Positions 1 through 6,744 of a stretch of 16,887 bases of DNA are shown here, piece by piece. Location: positions 1 through 16,887 of the forward strand of contig CAMLSI010000041.1 in NCBI GenBank assembly GCA_946482585.1. The letters run 5' to 3'. The first letter of the stretch is position 1. Every line of letters begins with the position of its first letter. The notes under the pieces were generated by a model. That model saw only the letters and a list, made by a program, of their open reading frames with translations, was not told the origin of the DNA and did not search any database. The stretch is from an uncultured Lysobacteraceae bacterium. Lineage in GTDB: Bacteria > Pseudomonadota > Gammaproteobacteria > Xanthomonadales > Rhodanobacteraceae. Both the position numbers and the translations under genes were made by a program.

Positions 1-182
1 GCGAGCAGCATTTCCGGCAGGCCGCTGACGTCGGCGTCCTCGCTGCCGCCGAGCCAGTCGGGGCCGAGGCTGTCCATGTCGAGCAGGCCGGCGATGGTCA
101 ACAGCCAGAACACGAGCAGCACGCCGATGACGATGCTCGGCAGCAGGCTGGGATAGCTCGTCAGCAGTTGGAGGAAACTCAC
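1..182 (-). CDS. YqiJ-like OB-fold membrane protein, N-terminal part (cut by window edge)
   Basis: Only the first 60 residues lie inside the window; the gene continues past position 1. The reading frame opens with GTG at 182-180, which overlaps the TGA of the upstream gene in a GTGA junction, and an AGGAG ribosome-binding site sits 9 bases upstream. The visible protein has a short N-terminal segment, one strongly hydrophobic stretch (about residues 14-34, core IVIGVLLVFWLL), and then an acidic region containing LGPDWLGG. This layout resembles the N-terminus of YqiJ-type (DUF1449) inner-membrane proteins, which carry an OB-fold after the membrane segments and are usually encoded next to flotillin. 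The neighbouring YjfI-like and PspA-like genes fit such a membrane-integrity cluster. The family call rests on a short segment plus context, so it is tentative; an unrelated single-pass protein is possible. Confidence 0.55.
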   Translation of the reverse strand, partial: MSFLQLLTSYPSLLPSIVIGVLLVFWLLTIAGLLDMDSLGPDWLGGSEDADVSGLPEMLL

Positions 183-535
183 GATGTCGGACTCCTTTTT
201 CCGGATCGGGACTTGCGCTGTCGTTCGGCGAACGCGACGAGGGCGGCGCCGACGCGTTCCTTGATCGCGAGGTGATCGGTCGGCTCCAGTTCGTAACGTT
301 CGCCGAGCAGCCGGTAGTCTTCTTCGCTGAGGCTGACCGTGAGGCGCGGACGCTTGGCCTGACGCAGCAGCGGCAGGCCGAGCACGACGCGCACCTGGTC
401 GGAATTCGACAGGTTCGCCTCGTACGCGGCGGCGCGGATCGCCTGCAGCACGGATTCGGAAACGTCGAACGCGACCTGAACCGCACGCAGCGCCGGTTGC
501 GAAGAACGCCAGCGGCTCGGCAACTCAGTCTTCAT
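179..535 (-). CDS. Small protein with two ribbon-helix-helix-like units, unknown function
   Basis: This is a 118-aa basic protein with no signal peptide or membrane segment. The start ATG (535-533) lies 11 bp inside the end of the PspA-like gene, and its stop overlaps the GTG of the next gene, so it is translationally coupled on both sides. Two segments each look like a beta-strand followed by two helices: residues 19-55 (strand VQVAFDV, then helices ending at VVLGLP) and residues 63-106 (strand RLTVSLS, then helices to about AFAERQR). That is the shape of ribbon-helix-helix DNA-binding proteins, here possibly two units fused in one chain. The C-terminal tail is rich in Lys, Arg and Ser. No catalytic motif is visible. 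A role as local regulator or as a structural partner of the PspA-like protein are both open; the fold is read by eye, not confirmed. Confidence 0.75.
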   Translation of the reverse strand: MKTELPSRWRSSQPALRAVQVAFDVSESVLQAIRAAAYEANLSNSDQVRVVLGLPLLRQAKRPRLTVSLSEEDYRLLGERYELEPTDHLAIKERVGAALVAFAERQRKSRSGKRSPTS

Positions 536-1166
536 TCGCGTCGCGTCCCGGGCGCCGCCGCGGCAGCTGTTGCAGGGCGTCGATCACACGACTCGCGCGG
601 GCACGGCGGAACGCCGGCGCAGCCGGCGGCTTTTCCGCGGCTGCGCGCTTGACGGCGGCCTTTGCCGGCGCGCGCGGAGCCGACTTCGATTTGGCCGGCG
701 CGCGCTTTGCGGACGCGGCAGGCCGCGGCGCGGCGCGCGATACCGCTTGCGTGGCCTGACCGATGGCGCTCGCCGCGCGCGCCATCGACAGGTCGTGGTC
801 GAGCTCGCGCAACTGGCGATTGACCTGATCGTGCAGCAGGTCGAGCTGGCTCAGGTGCGCCTGGAAACTGCCGGCGAGATCGCTGTCGCGCGCGATGGCA
901 CGCGCGAGCTCGACCAGCCGCTCGCGGTAGCGCGGATGCGACTGCGGCGCGCGCGTGAGCGCCTCGAGCCTGGCCTGCGCACGCACGAGCCGCCGGCGGA
1001 CTTCATCGGCGCGCGCGCGCGCGCCGGCAAGTTCGCGTGCCGTCCGTTGCAGCAGCAATTGCGCCTGGCGCAAAGGTTTGGGCGCCGCACGCAGGTCGGG
1101 ATCGGCGACGACGGTGGCGCTGAGTTCCTGCTTGAGCATCTCGCGGATGTCATCCCACCAGGCCAT
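525..1166 (-). CDS. PspA/IM30-like coiled-coil protein with Lys/Ala/Pro-rich tail
   Basis: The product is 213 aa, without signal peptide or membrane helix. It begins with an amphipathic stretch (MAWWDDIREMLKQEL), continues as a long Arg/Ala/Leu/Gln-rich coiled coil (about residues 30-133, interrupted near a Pro at 78), and ends in a low-complexity basic tail (about 144-192, with repeats such as KRAPAKSKSAPRAPAK) and a short final helix. PspA/IM30 proteins bind and stabilise the inner membrane through an N-terminal amphipathic helix and coiled-coil assembly. In E. coli the PspA relative YjfJ is encoded right after YjfI, and here too the YjfI-like gene lies immediately upstream, 8 bp away, with a GAGGTG ribosome-binding site. 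The sequence is divergent from classical PspA and the basic tail is not typical of it. The gene is real; the family assignment is moderate and leans on context. Confidence 0.75.
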   Translation of the reverse strand: MAWWDDIREMLKQELSATVVADPDLRAAPKPLRQAQLLLQRTARELAGARARADEVRRRLVRAQARLEALTRAPQSHPRYRERLVELARAIARDSDLAGSFQAHLSQLDLLHDQVNRQLRELDHDLSMARAASAIGQATQAVSRAAPRPAASAKRAPAKSKSAPRAPAKAAVKRAAAEKPPAAPAFRRARASRVIDALQQLPRRRPGRDANED

Positions 1167-1174
1167 CGCGCACC

Positions 1175-1603
1175 TCAGACCAGGAATTCGGCGAGCGCGC
1201 TCAGCGCGTCGCGGCCGTTGTCGCCGAGCGTGGCCAGTTCCAGCGCCATGTCCGCCGCCGACGCGGCCGGGCTCAGTGCGCCGACCAGCACGAAGTGTTC
1301 GCCGATGCGGCCGAACGAGGACAGCGGCACGCTCGGGTTCAGATCGAGCAAGGTTTCCATGAGCTTCGCGCGCAGCCGCGGCTTCACGTCGGCGTCGCGC
1401 CAGAGATAGCTGATGCAGAGCAACTGGCTGCCCGCATCGGTGACGTAGATCGGCAGGCGCTCGCTGCTGCCCGGAAATGCGATCTCGATGACGGGGACTT
1501 CGCCCGCGACCGGCACGATGTCGATGGCCTCGACGAGGATCTGTCGCCGCAGCAACGGCACGGCCGCCTTGATCAGGCTGGTCAGTCGGCGCCGGCTTGC
1601 CAT
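1175..1603 (-). CDS. YjfI-family (DUF2170) protein
   Basis: This 142-aa cytoplasmic protein matches the DUF2170/YjfI pattern. It has a central LLCISYLW motif (residues 61-68), a VKPRLRAKLMETLLDLNPSVPLSS-type stretch (73-96), FGRIGEHFVLVGALS (97-111), and a C-terminal helix ending in LAEFLV. The length agrees with E. coli YjfI (about 130 aa). An upstream in-frame ATG at 1666 exists, but the start at 1603 is preferred because GGAGG lies 4 bases before it and the extra N-terminal residues look non-coding. The molecular function of the family is not established; it accompanies PspA-like genes, so a membrane-stress role is inferred. It is the first gene of the operon and sits downstream of a pair of palindromes that may control it. 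Confidence 0.88.
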   Translation of the reverse strand: MASRRRLTSLIKAAVPLLRRQILVEAIDIVPVAGEVPVIEIAFPGSSERLPIYVTDAGSQLLCISYLWRDADVKPRLRAKLMETLLDLNPSVPLSSFGRIGEHFVLVGALSPAASAADMALELATLGDNGRDALSALAEFLV

Positions 1604-1641
1604 GCCCCCTCCGGAACGTGCGTGCGGTTGCGGTTCACCGG

Positions 1642-1671
1642 ACGCTACTGCGGGACGACATAACATGTCAA
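1642..1671 (-). promoter_or_regulatory. Candidate promoter of the YjfI-like operon
   Basis: Reading leftward, a perfect TTGACA (1671-1666) is followed after 18 bp by TAGCGT (1647-1642), which keeps the three most conserved -10 bases (T1, A2, T6). It lies about 40 bp before the operon's first ATG at 1603. The -35 box overlaps the palindrome at 1657-1669, so a bound repressor could block polymerase. The -10 match is weak, and the assignment is by eye. Confidence 0.35.
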
Positions 1672-1684
1672 GACATATTATGTC
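1657..1684. promoter_or_regulatory. Tandem pair of 13-bp palindromes, operator-like
   Basis: Two palindromes, GACATAACATGTC (1657-1669) and GACATATTATGTC (1672-1684), follow each other with a 2-bp gap, giving a 15-bp period. Both have the form GACAT-N3-ATGTC, and the second extends to 7-bp arms (AGACATA-T-TATGTCT). They are strikingly AT-rich against the surrounding GC-rich DNA. They lie between the divergent YjfI-like operon and the exported-protein gene starting at 1756, so they could control either or both. The regulator is unknown. Confidence 0.6.
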
Positions 1685-1755
1685 TCCGTCGCGAGACCGG
1701 CCTCGCCGCGGCTACGGCGCGCTATCCTGCCGGGACCCGCCCGGAAGCCCATCGC

Positions 1756-2730
1756 ATGACCATCCTGAGACTCAGCCTTCTCGTCCTGTCGTCCCTGTTC
1801 GCCGCCGGCGCATTCGCGGCGAAGATCAAGCCGCCGAGCGCCGTGCTGCGCGAAGCCACGACGAGCCTCGCGGCCGTCGAGTTCGCCGAGGCCGGCGTCG
1901 AGGGGCGCATGGTGTTCCGCCGCGTCGAGAAACTCGGCGGCGATGCGGAGATCCCCGAGCTCATCGACCTGGCCGTACCCGCGGAACTGCGGCGCATCGT
2001 GCTCCCGGGCGAGCGTTATCTGATCGCCTATACGGTATTCCGGCGCGAAGCCGAGCAGATCCGCGTCTCGCGGCTCGGCGCGCAGTTGCTGGTCTCGCCG
2101 GGGCTCGAACCTGCGCTGCTGCGCGACACGGCCGAGAACCGCGCGATTCTCGCGTGGCAACCCGGCGACGACGCCGAGGCGGCGCGCAAGCGCCTGCCGG
2201 AACTGCTCGCGATGCTCGATGCGCGCGACCCGCAGCAGCAGAATTTCGCGCTCTCCGAAATCGTGCTGCGCCCACAACTGACCGACGCGCTCGATGCGCG
2301 TGCGCGCAAGGCGCTGCTGCGTTTCGCCGCGAATGCCGACGCGAACGCCAACGCGCGCGCGCGCCTGCTCCAGGCCGCCGTGACGCAGCCCGACGCATTC
2401 GGCAAGGACGGCTGGAAGGCCATCGCGCTGGACGTCGTGGCGACGACGCCGGTGCTCGTGCAGGACGTCGACGGCAGCGCGAGTCTCGTGCGTTTCGCGT
2501 TCGAGTTCATTGAGCGCGACCGGATCGCGGTGAGCGCCGCGGTACTCGAACGCTGGCTCACCGGCGACAACGCAGCGCTTGCCGAAATGGCGCTGCTCGC
2601 GCTGCGCAAGCAGCATCCCGCGCGCGAGATGCCCGCGCTCGAACAGGCACTGTCGCTGTCGCTGCTGCCGATCGGCACGCGCGAGTTCCTGCTCGACCAC
2701 CGCCGCCGCGCCGCGCTCGCGGCGCACTAG
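1756..2730 (+). CDS. Exported helical protein of unknown function
   Basis: I do not recognise this 324-aa protein. It starts with a clear signal peptide (residues 1-21; hydrophobic core ILRLSLLVLSSLFAAGAF, cleavage near AFA-A) and lacks a lipobox Cys, so a soluble periplasmic or secreted product is likely. After a mixed region (about 25-120) with likely beta-strands, the rest is dominated by short Ala/Leu/Arg-rich helices (about 140-320) such as ARKRLPELLAMLDARD and ALAEMALLALRKQHP, which look like irregular HEAT/ARM-type repeats. The ATG at 1756 is chosen because it begins the signal peptide; the open frame upstream runs through the intergenic palindromes. It is divergent from the YjfI-like operon with 152 bp between the two starts. 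No convincing terminator follows it. Confidence 0.85.
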   Translation: MTILRLSLLVLSSLFAAGAFAAKIKPPSAVLREATTSLAAVEFAEAGVEGRMVFRRVEKLGGDAEIPELIDLAVPAELRRIVLPGERYLIAYTVFRREAEQIRVSRLGAQLLVSPGLEPALLRDTAENRAILAWQPGDDAEAARKRLPELLAMLDARDPQQQNFALSEIVLRPQLTDALDARARKALLRFAANADANANARARLLQAAVTQPDAFGKDGWKAIALDVVATTPVLVQDVDGSASLVRFAFEFIERDRIAVSAAVLERWLTGDNAALAEMALLALRKQHPAREMPALEQALSLSLLPIGTREFLLDHRRRAALAAH

Positions 2731-2816
2731 ACACTACCGGACGCTAGCGCACGCGAATCCGTCCACGGGCCCGGCAAATACCCGCCCGCCAAGATCGCAA
2801 AACGAGTGTTCGAGAC

Positions 2817-2837
2817 ATGCACGCCCGATTGGTGCAT
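2817..2837. repeat. Inverted repeat ATGCAC-N9-GTGCAT upstream of the secreted-protein gene
   Basis: Perfect 6-bp arms (2817-2822 and 2832-2837) separated by 9 bp form a 21-bp dyad about 57 bp before the ATG at 2894. The spacing of about two helical half-turns would suit a dimeric regulator. It could also be chance. A loose -10-like AATACT lies downstream at 2875-2880 without a good -35. Confidence 0.3.
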
Positions 2838-2893
2838 CATCCGAAAGGCTGACTTCAGCTCAGCTTAAAGTCTCAATACTCTGGGGGTATGCA

Positions 2894-5803
2894 ATGCTTC
2901 TCCGTCACGGCCTTGCTTTGGCTGCCGTGACCGGATTCACCACGCTGATTTCGCCGGCCGCCTCCGCGGCCGGCGGCGTGGTGGTCGGTCATGCAGTCCG
3001 TTCCGACGTTTCCCCGCCCATGCGCGATGTGATCGCGGCCTACCCCGTTCCGCGCGTCGGCGCCGACGGCCAGGACGTCTACGTCGTGCCGAACCAGTTC
3101 ATCAAGCCGAGCCAGGCGAACATGAGCGAGTTCATGCGCAGCCTGCGCACGCGCAACGTGCAGACCTCGCCGAGCGGCACACCCGCGCCGTCGACGATAC
3201 TCGCCACCAACGGCCTCGCCCTGTTCGACGGCGGCACGGGCATTCCGCCGGATACCAACGGCGACGTGAGCCCGACGCATTTCATCCAGTGGATCAACAC
3301 GAGCTGGGCGATCTTCAACAAGACCACCGGCGCGCGCGTCAACACCCCGACCGCAGGCAATTCGTTCTTCGCGGGCTTCGGCGGCAAGTGCCAGAGCACC
3401 AATTCGGGCGATCCGCTCGCGATCTGGGACGACCGCGCCCAGCGCTGGGTCATGTCGCAGTTCACGACCGGCCTGAACTCGAGCCAGTGCTTCGCGATCT
3501 CGACCACGTCCGATCCGCTCGGCACGTATTACCGCTATGAGTTCGCATGGCCGACCACGCCGGTGCAGGTGTTCGGCGACTATCCGCACATCGGCGTCTG
3601 GACCGACGATTCGGGTCGGCAGAACGCCTACACGATGGTGACGCACGAGTTCAACAATTCGACCTCGGCCTTCCTCGGCGCGGCCTATATCGCGGTCGAG
3701 CGCGACAAGATGCTCGCCGGCGCGCCCGCCGCGCAGGTCGGCATCGTGCGCTTCCCGGGCATCGACGCCTACGGCGCCGAGCCGGTGCACCTCGACGGCA
3801 CGCTGCACGCGAAGCCGGGCAGCTGCGCGCCGTTCATCCACTTCGATGCGGCGACCTCGGAATACCTGTTCTGGGACATGTGCATCAACTGGACGACGCC
3901 GGCGAGCACGACCCTGTCCTCGTCGCCGCAGCGCATCGCATCGCGCACGCCGTTCGTGCCGAACTACACCGCAGTCCCGCAGCTCGGCTCGTCGGTCCCG
4001 CTCGACGCGTTCGGCACGCACATCATGTATCGCGCCGCCGCGCGCGTGTTCCCGCCGGGTGCGCCGACGCGCCTGTCGCTCGTCGTCAACCACGGCGTGC
4101 TCGGTCCCGCCGACCAGGGCGGCATCCGCTGGACCCACTTCGACCTCGCGCAGGTGAACCAGCGCTTCGACACGATCTTCTATGACGGCTACCAGGCCGC
4201 GGCCAACGCGCCGCTGCAGCGCGCGATCGTCGACGAAGGCGTCTATACGCCGGACACGAATACGCGCTGGATGGGCGGCATCGCGATCGACAAGGGCGGC
4301 AACATCGGCGTCGGCTACAACGTGTCGTCCGCGACGATCAACCCGCGCCTCATGATCAACGGCCGCGCGCTGAACGATCCCGACAGCACGCTGCGCGACG
4401 AGCAGGCCTGCACGCCGGCGACGACGGGCTCGCAGACCGGCTCATTCAGCGGCCGCGGCCGCTGGGGCGACTACACCTCGATGAGCGTGGATCCGACCGA
4501 CGACTGCACGTTCTGGTTCACCGGCGAGTTCTATCCGACCACGAGCACGAACCAGTGGTCCACGCGCATCTGCAGCTTCAAGTTCAACGAGTGCGGCCTG
4601 CCCGGCTACAAGCTGGTGAGCCAGACCCCGCAGCGCATCGAAGTCTGCGGCGCGACCACGGGCCCGGATCCGTCCTGGGATCTGCTCGCGGGCACTGTCG
4701 GCGGCTTCAATGCGTCGGTCACGCTGACCCCGACGGGCGCGCCGGCCGGCACCACGCCGGCGTTCACGGCCAATCCGATCAACCCGACGCCGGGCTCCAG
4801 CGTGCTCACGCTGGTCGGCGGCCGCGGCGCGGCAACCGGCGAATACACGATCAACGTGTCCGGCACCGGCGGTGCGATCACGAGCGCGGTCGACCTGGAA
4901 CTCGGCGTGTCCGCCGCGGCACCGGCCGCACCGACGCTGACGAGTCCGGCCAACGGTATCAACGGCACCAAGGTGCGTCCGCTGCTGACCTGGACGGCCG
5001 TTCCCGGCGCATTGACCTACCTCGTCGAGGTCTCGTCGAATGCCGGCTTCACGGCCATCGTCGCCTCGGCAACCGTGACGACGAACAGCTGGACCGTCGA
5101 CACCACGCTGTCCTCGACCACGCAGTATTTCTGGCGCGTGCGCCCGACCAACTACTGCGGCAATGGCGCGACCTCGGCCGTGTTCTCGTTCACGACCGGC
5201 ACGCCGGGCACCTGCCCGGTCGGCACCACGCTGACGAACGTCGTGACCTACGGCTTCGAGGGCGGCGCCGAGCCGGCCTGGACCGCGGGCGCGCCGGGCG
5301 ATGCGGGCGGTACGGCCTGGTCCGCCGGCGCCGCGCCGGCCGGCACGACCGGCTTCACCGGCAACGTCTGGAAGGTGCCGAACAACGCGGTCACGAGCGA
5401 TCGTTCCGTGCTGTCGCCGAGCATCGCGATTCCGGCCGCACAGTCCGTGATCCTGTCCTACGACAACTACCACAGCTTCGAGATCGACGGTCCGAGCGGC
5501 TGCTGGGATGCCGCGTCGCTCGAGGCGAAGGTCGGCGCCGGCAGCTTCGCGCAGCTGCTCGCGGGCCGCTTCTTCACCGACTCGTATGACGGCACGATCA
5601 CCGCCGGCGCACCGCTCGCGGGACGCCAGGCCTGGTGCCACCAGGCCAACGGCGCGGCGGCGAAGCGGTCGATCGTCGATCTGGACGACATGGCCGGCCA
5701 GACGGTCCAGCTGCGGTTCCGCGCGTCGAGCGACAGCAACACGACCGCGAGCGCGCCGAACGGCATGGCCATCGACAACGTCCGCATCGACATCTGCAAC
5801 TGA
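2894..5803 (+). CDS. Large secreted multidomain protein (propeller-like N-terminal region, Ig-like, FN3 and C-terminal beta-sandwich)
   Basis: This 969-aa protein begins with a signal peptide (residues 1-25, ending in ASA) at an ATG preceded by GGGGGT. Residues about 100-565 form a beta-rich region opening with IPPDTNGDVSPTHFIQWINT and closing with GRWGDYTSMSVDPTDDCTFW. This pattern occurs in secreted bacterial proteins of unknown function and may be a beta-propeller. Next come an Ig-like module (about 573-675), a fibronectin type III-like domain (about 675-770, containing LTWTAVPGALTYLVEVSS and YFWRVRP), and a C-terminal beta-sandwich-like domain (about 775-969, starting with GFEGGAEPAW and ending AIDNVRIDIC). 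Several paired cysteines fit an extracellular protein. No protease or glycosidase active site is visible, so adhesion or binding is only a guess. It is transcribed alone and followed by two hairpins. Confidence 0.9.
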   Translation: MLLRHGLALAAVTGFTTLISPAASAAGGVVVGHAVRSDVSPPMRDVIAAYPVPRVGADGQDVYVVPNQFIKPSQANMSEFMRSLRTRNVQTSPSGTPAPSTILATNGLALFDGGTGIPPDTNGDVSPTHFIQWINTSWAIFNKTTGARVNTPTAGNSFFAGFGGKCQSTNSGDPLAIWDDRAQRWVMSQFTTGLNSSQCFAISTTSDPLGTYYRYEFAWPTTPVQVFGDYPHIGVWTDDSGRQNAYTMVTHEFNNSTSAFLGAAYIAVERDKMLAGAPAAQVGIVRFPGIDAYGAEPVHLDGTLHAKPGSCAPFIHFDAATSEYLFWDMCINWTTPASTTLSSSPQRIASRTPFVPNYTAVPQLGSSVPLDAFGTHIMYRAAARVFPPGAPTRLSLVVNHGVLGPADQGGIRWTHFDLAQVNQRFDTIFYDGYQAAANAPLQRAIVDEGVYTPDTNTRWMGGIAIDKGGNIGVGYNVSSATINPRLMINGRALNDPDSTLRDEQACTPATTGSQTGSFSGRGRWGDYTSMSVDPTDDCTFWFTGEFYPTTSTNQWSTRICSFKFNECGLPGYKLVSQTPQRIEVCGATTGPDPSWDLLAGTVGGFNASVTLTPTGAPAGTTPAFTANPINPTPGSSVLTLVGGRGAATGEYTINVSGTGGAITSAVDLELGVSAAAPAAPTLTSPANGINGTKVRPLLTWTAVPGALTYLVEVSSNAGFTAIVASATVTTNSWTVDTTLSSTTQYFWRVRPTNYCGNGATSAVFSFTTGTPGTCPVGTTLTNVVTYGFEGGAEPAWTAGAPGDAGGTAWSAGAAPAGTTGFTGNVWKVPNNAVTSDRSVLSPSIAIPAAQSVILSYDNYHSFEIDGPSGCWDAASLEAKVGAGSFAQLLAGRFFTDSYDGTITAGAPLAGRQAWCHQANGAAAKRSIVDLDDMAGQTVQLRFRASSDSNTTASAPNGMAIDNVRIDICN

Positions 5804-5809
5804 CCGAAC

Positions 5810-5837
5810 GCAGCGCGGTCGTTCGCGACCGCGCTGC
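5810..5837. other. Strong hairpin with UUCG tetraloop
   Basis: Perfect 12-bp arms, GCAGCGCGGTCG (5810-5821) and CGACCGCGCTGC (5826-5837), enclose the loop TTCG. It begins 6 bp after the stop of the secreted-protein gene. There is no U-tract directly behind it, so it probably protects the mRNA 3' end or assists the terminator that follows. Confidence 0.7.
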
Positions 5838-5844
5838 CGCACCG

Positions 5845-5877
5845 AAAAAGCCACCGCCTCACGGCGGTGGCTTTTTT
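5845..5877. terminator. Intrinsic terminator, bidirectional in form
   Basis: A run of five A, a 9-bp perfect stem (GCCACCGCC at 5850-5858, GGCGGTGGC at 5863-5871) with a TCAC loop, and six T (5872-5877) make a classical rho-independent terminator for the secreted-protein gene. The flanking A-run gives a T-run on the other strand, so it could also stop leftward transcripts coming from the decayed gene at 6120-6718. Confidence 0.9.
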
Positions 5878-5880
5878 ATT

Positions 5881-5896
5881 GGCCGGAGTCCCGGCC
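5881..5896. repeat. Short hairpin GGCCGG-AGTC-CCGGCC
   Basis: A perfect 6-bp stem with a 4-base loop lies 3 bp beyond the terminator. It has no T-tract and may simply reflect GC-rich intergenic DNA. Confidence 0.4.
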
Positions 5897-6119
5897 GGAA
5901 AACACACGAAAACCGGACGATCCCGAACACCGTGGTTGAGGCCGTTGCCAGCTCACTTGCCCCGGCAGACATCCTTCGGCTGCACCCGTCGACTCGCTCC
6001 ATGCAGCCGCGAAAATCCCGGGAAAAAACGTCCCCCCAGTGGACGCCCGCCGTCAACGCCGCGGGTCTTCCCGGACCCGCTCGACACTCAGCGCAACGCC
6101 GAAGCCGGAACCTTGCCCA
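5897..6119. other. Intergenic stretch without recognisable gene
   Basis: Together with the hairpins before it, this is a gene-free stretch of just over 300 bp between the secreted-protein gene and the decayed gene. Open frames here are short and lack ribosome-binding sites and recognisable protein patterns. No promoter, repeat or RNA gene was identified. Confidence 0.6.
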
Positions 6120-6718
6120 TCAGGGACAGCTGCCCGACGTCGCGTTCACGCAATCGCGCACCGCGCGATGCCGGAACGCCGCGCTGTAGTTCGACAGTAC
6201 GCCCGGTTCGCGACCTGACTACAGGACCGCGTGACGCCGTTGACCTCGCTTCCGTTGACGGTGAGTTGCTGCCCGAACGTGAAAGTGAACGGCGGCAACG
6301 CACCGGCACTGCCCAGCGGCATTCCGAGGATTTCCGGATCGACATAGAAGCGCTTGGTCGAGAAGGTCACCACCCAGTCGGTATTCGACCCGACCAACAC
6401 ATCGACGTTGTATTCGTTGAGCAGGGCTGGACGCCATGAACACCGCCGACACCGCATCGATCGCCCGGCCGGGCTGTCCTGAGGTCACGTAGTCGGAGCG
6501 GAACAGCTCGCCGGCGCACCCCCGACCGCCTTGGCGGCGTTGGTCGCGTTCACGACCGAGACGACCGCCTGCTGATTGCGGTCGACCGTGTAGTACGGAT
6601 AGATCAGTACCTGGCCGGTACCGTCGGGGCTCAGTTCGACAGCGTTCGCGCGCTCGCCTATACGGGCGGCCACGACGAGACCCGCCGCGACCGCAACGCT
6701 CAGTGAACTGCCTTTCAT
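6120..6718 (-). pseudogene. Decayed relative of the PDGxGQVLxYPYYTV exported-protein family
   Basis: Three separated pieces match successive parts of the intact 516-aa protein encoded at 7276-8826. The N-terminal piece (ATG at 6718-6716) has a signal peptide followed by AVELSPDGTGQVLIYPYYTV and stops at 6485. The middle piece reads GRAIDAVSAVF in another frame, then returns to the first frame as LVGSNTDWVVTFSTKRFYVD. The final piece, GVLSNYSAAFRHRAVRDC, is again in the second frame and ends at the TGA at 6122-6120. About 230 residues (counterparts of 70-300) and about 130 residues (360-490) are missing, so the remnant is 0.6 kb against 1.55 kb. Two large deletions plus frame changes argue for a true pseudogene rather than a sequencing error. 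The signal peptide and start remain, so a truncated exported peptide of about 78 residues could still be made. Confidence 0.85.
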
Positions 6719-6744
6719 CACAAACCCCAAAGTGCGAGGAACGA

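Noticed and set aside
1011..1025. Run of alternating CG (CGCGCGCGCG-type)
   Set aside because: It lies inside the PspA-like coding sequence and encodes Ala/Arg residues of the coiled coil; it reflects codon use rather than a separate element.
1678..2727. Long minus-strand open frame opposite the exported-protein gene
   Set aside because: The translation is dominated by Arg, Glu, Gln and Ala as expected of an antisense shadow in GC-rich DNA, with no signal peptide, domain or ribosome-binding site; the plus-strand gene has a clear signal peptide.
2873..4138. 421-aa minus-strand open frame opposite the secreted-protein gene
   Set aside because: Low-complexity Arg/Ala/Val/Asp composition and full overlap with a well-supported gene make it an antisense shadow.
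4442..5854. 470-aa minus-strand open frame opposite the secreted-protein gene
   Set aside because: Arg/Ala/Gly-rich shadow that also runs across the terminator hairpins; no domain features.
6440..6530. Programmed frameshift or recoding as explanation for the broken YPYYTV-family gene
   Set aside because: Hundreds of residues are missing relative to the intact relative and no slippery heptamer or stimulatory structure was noticed, so decay explains it better.
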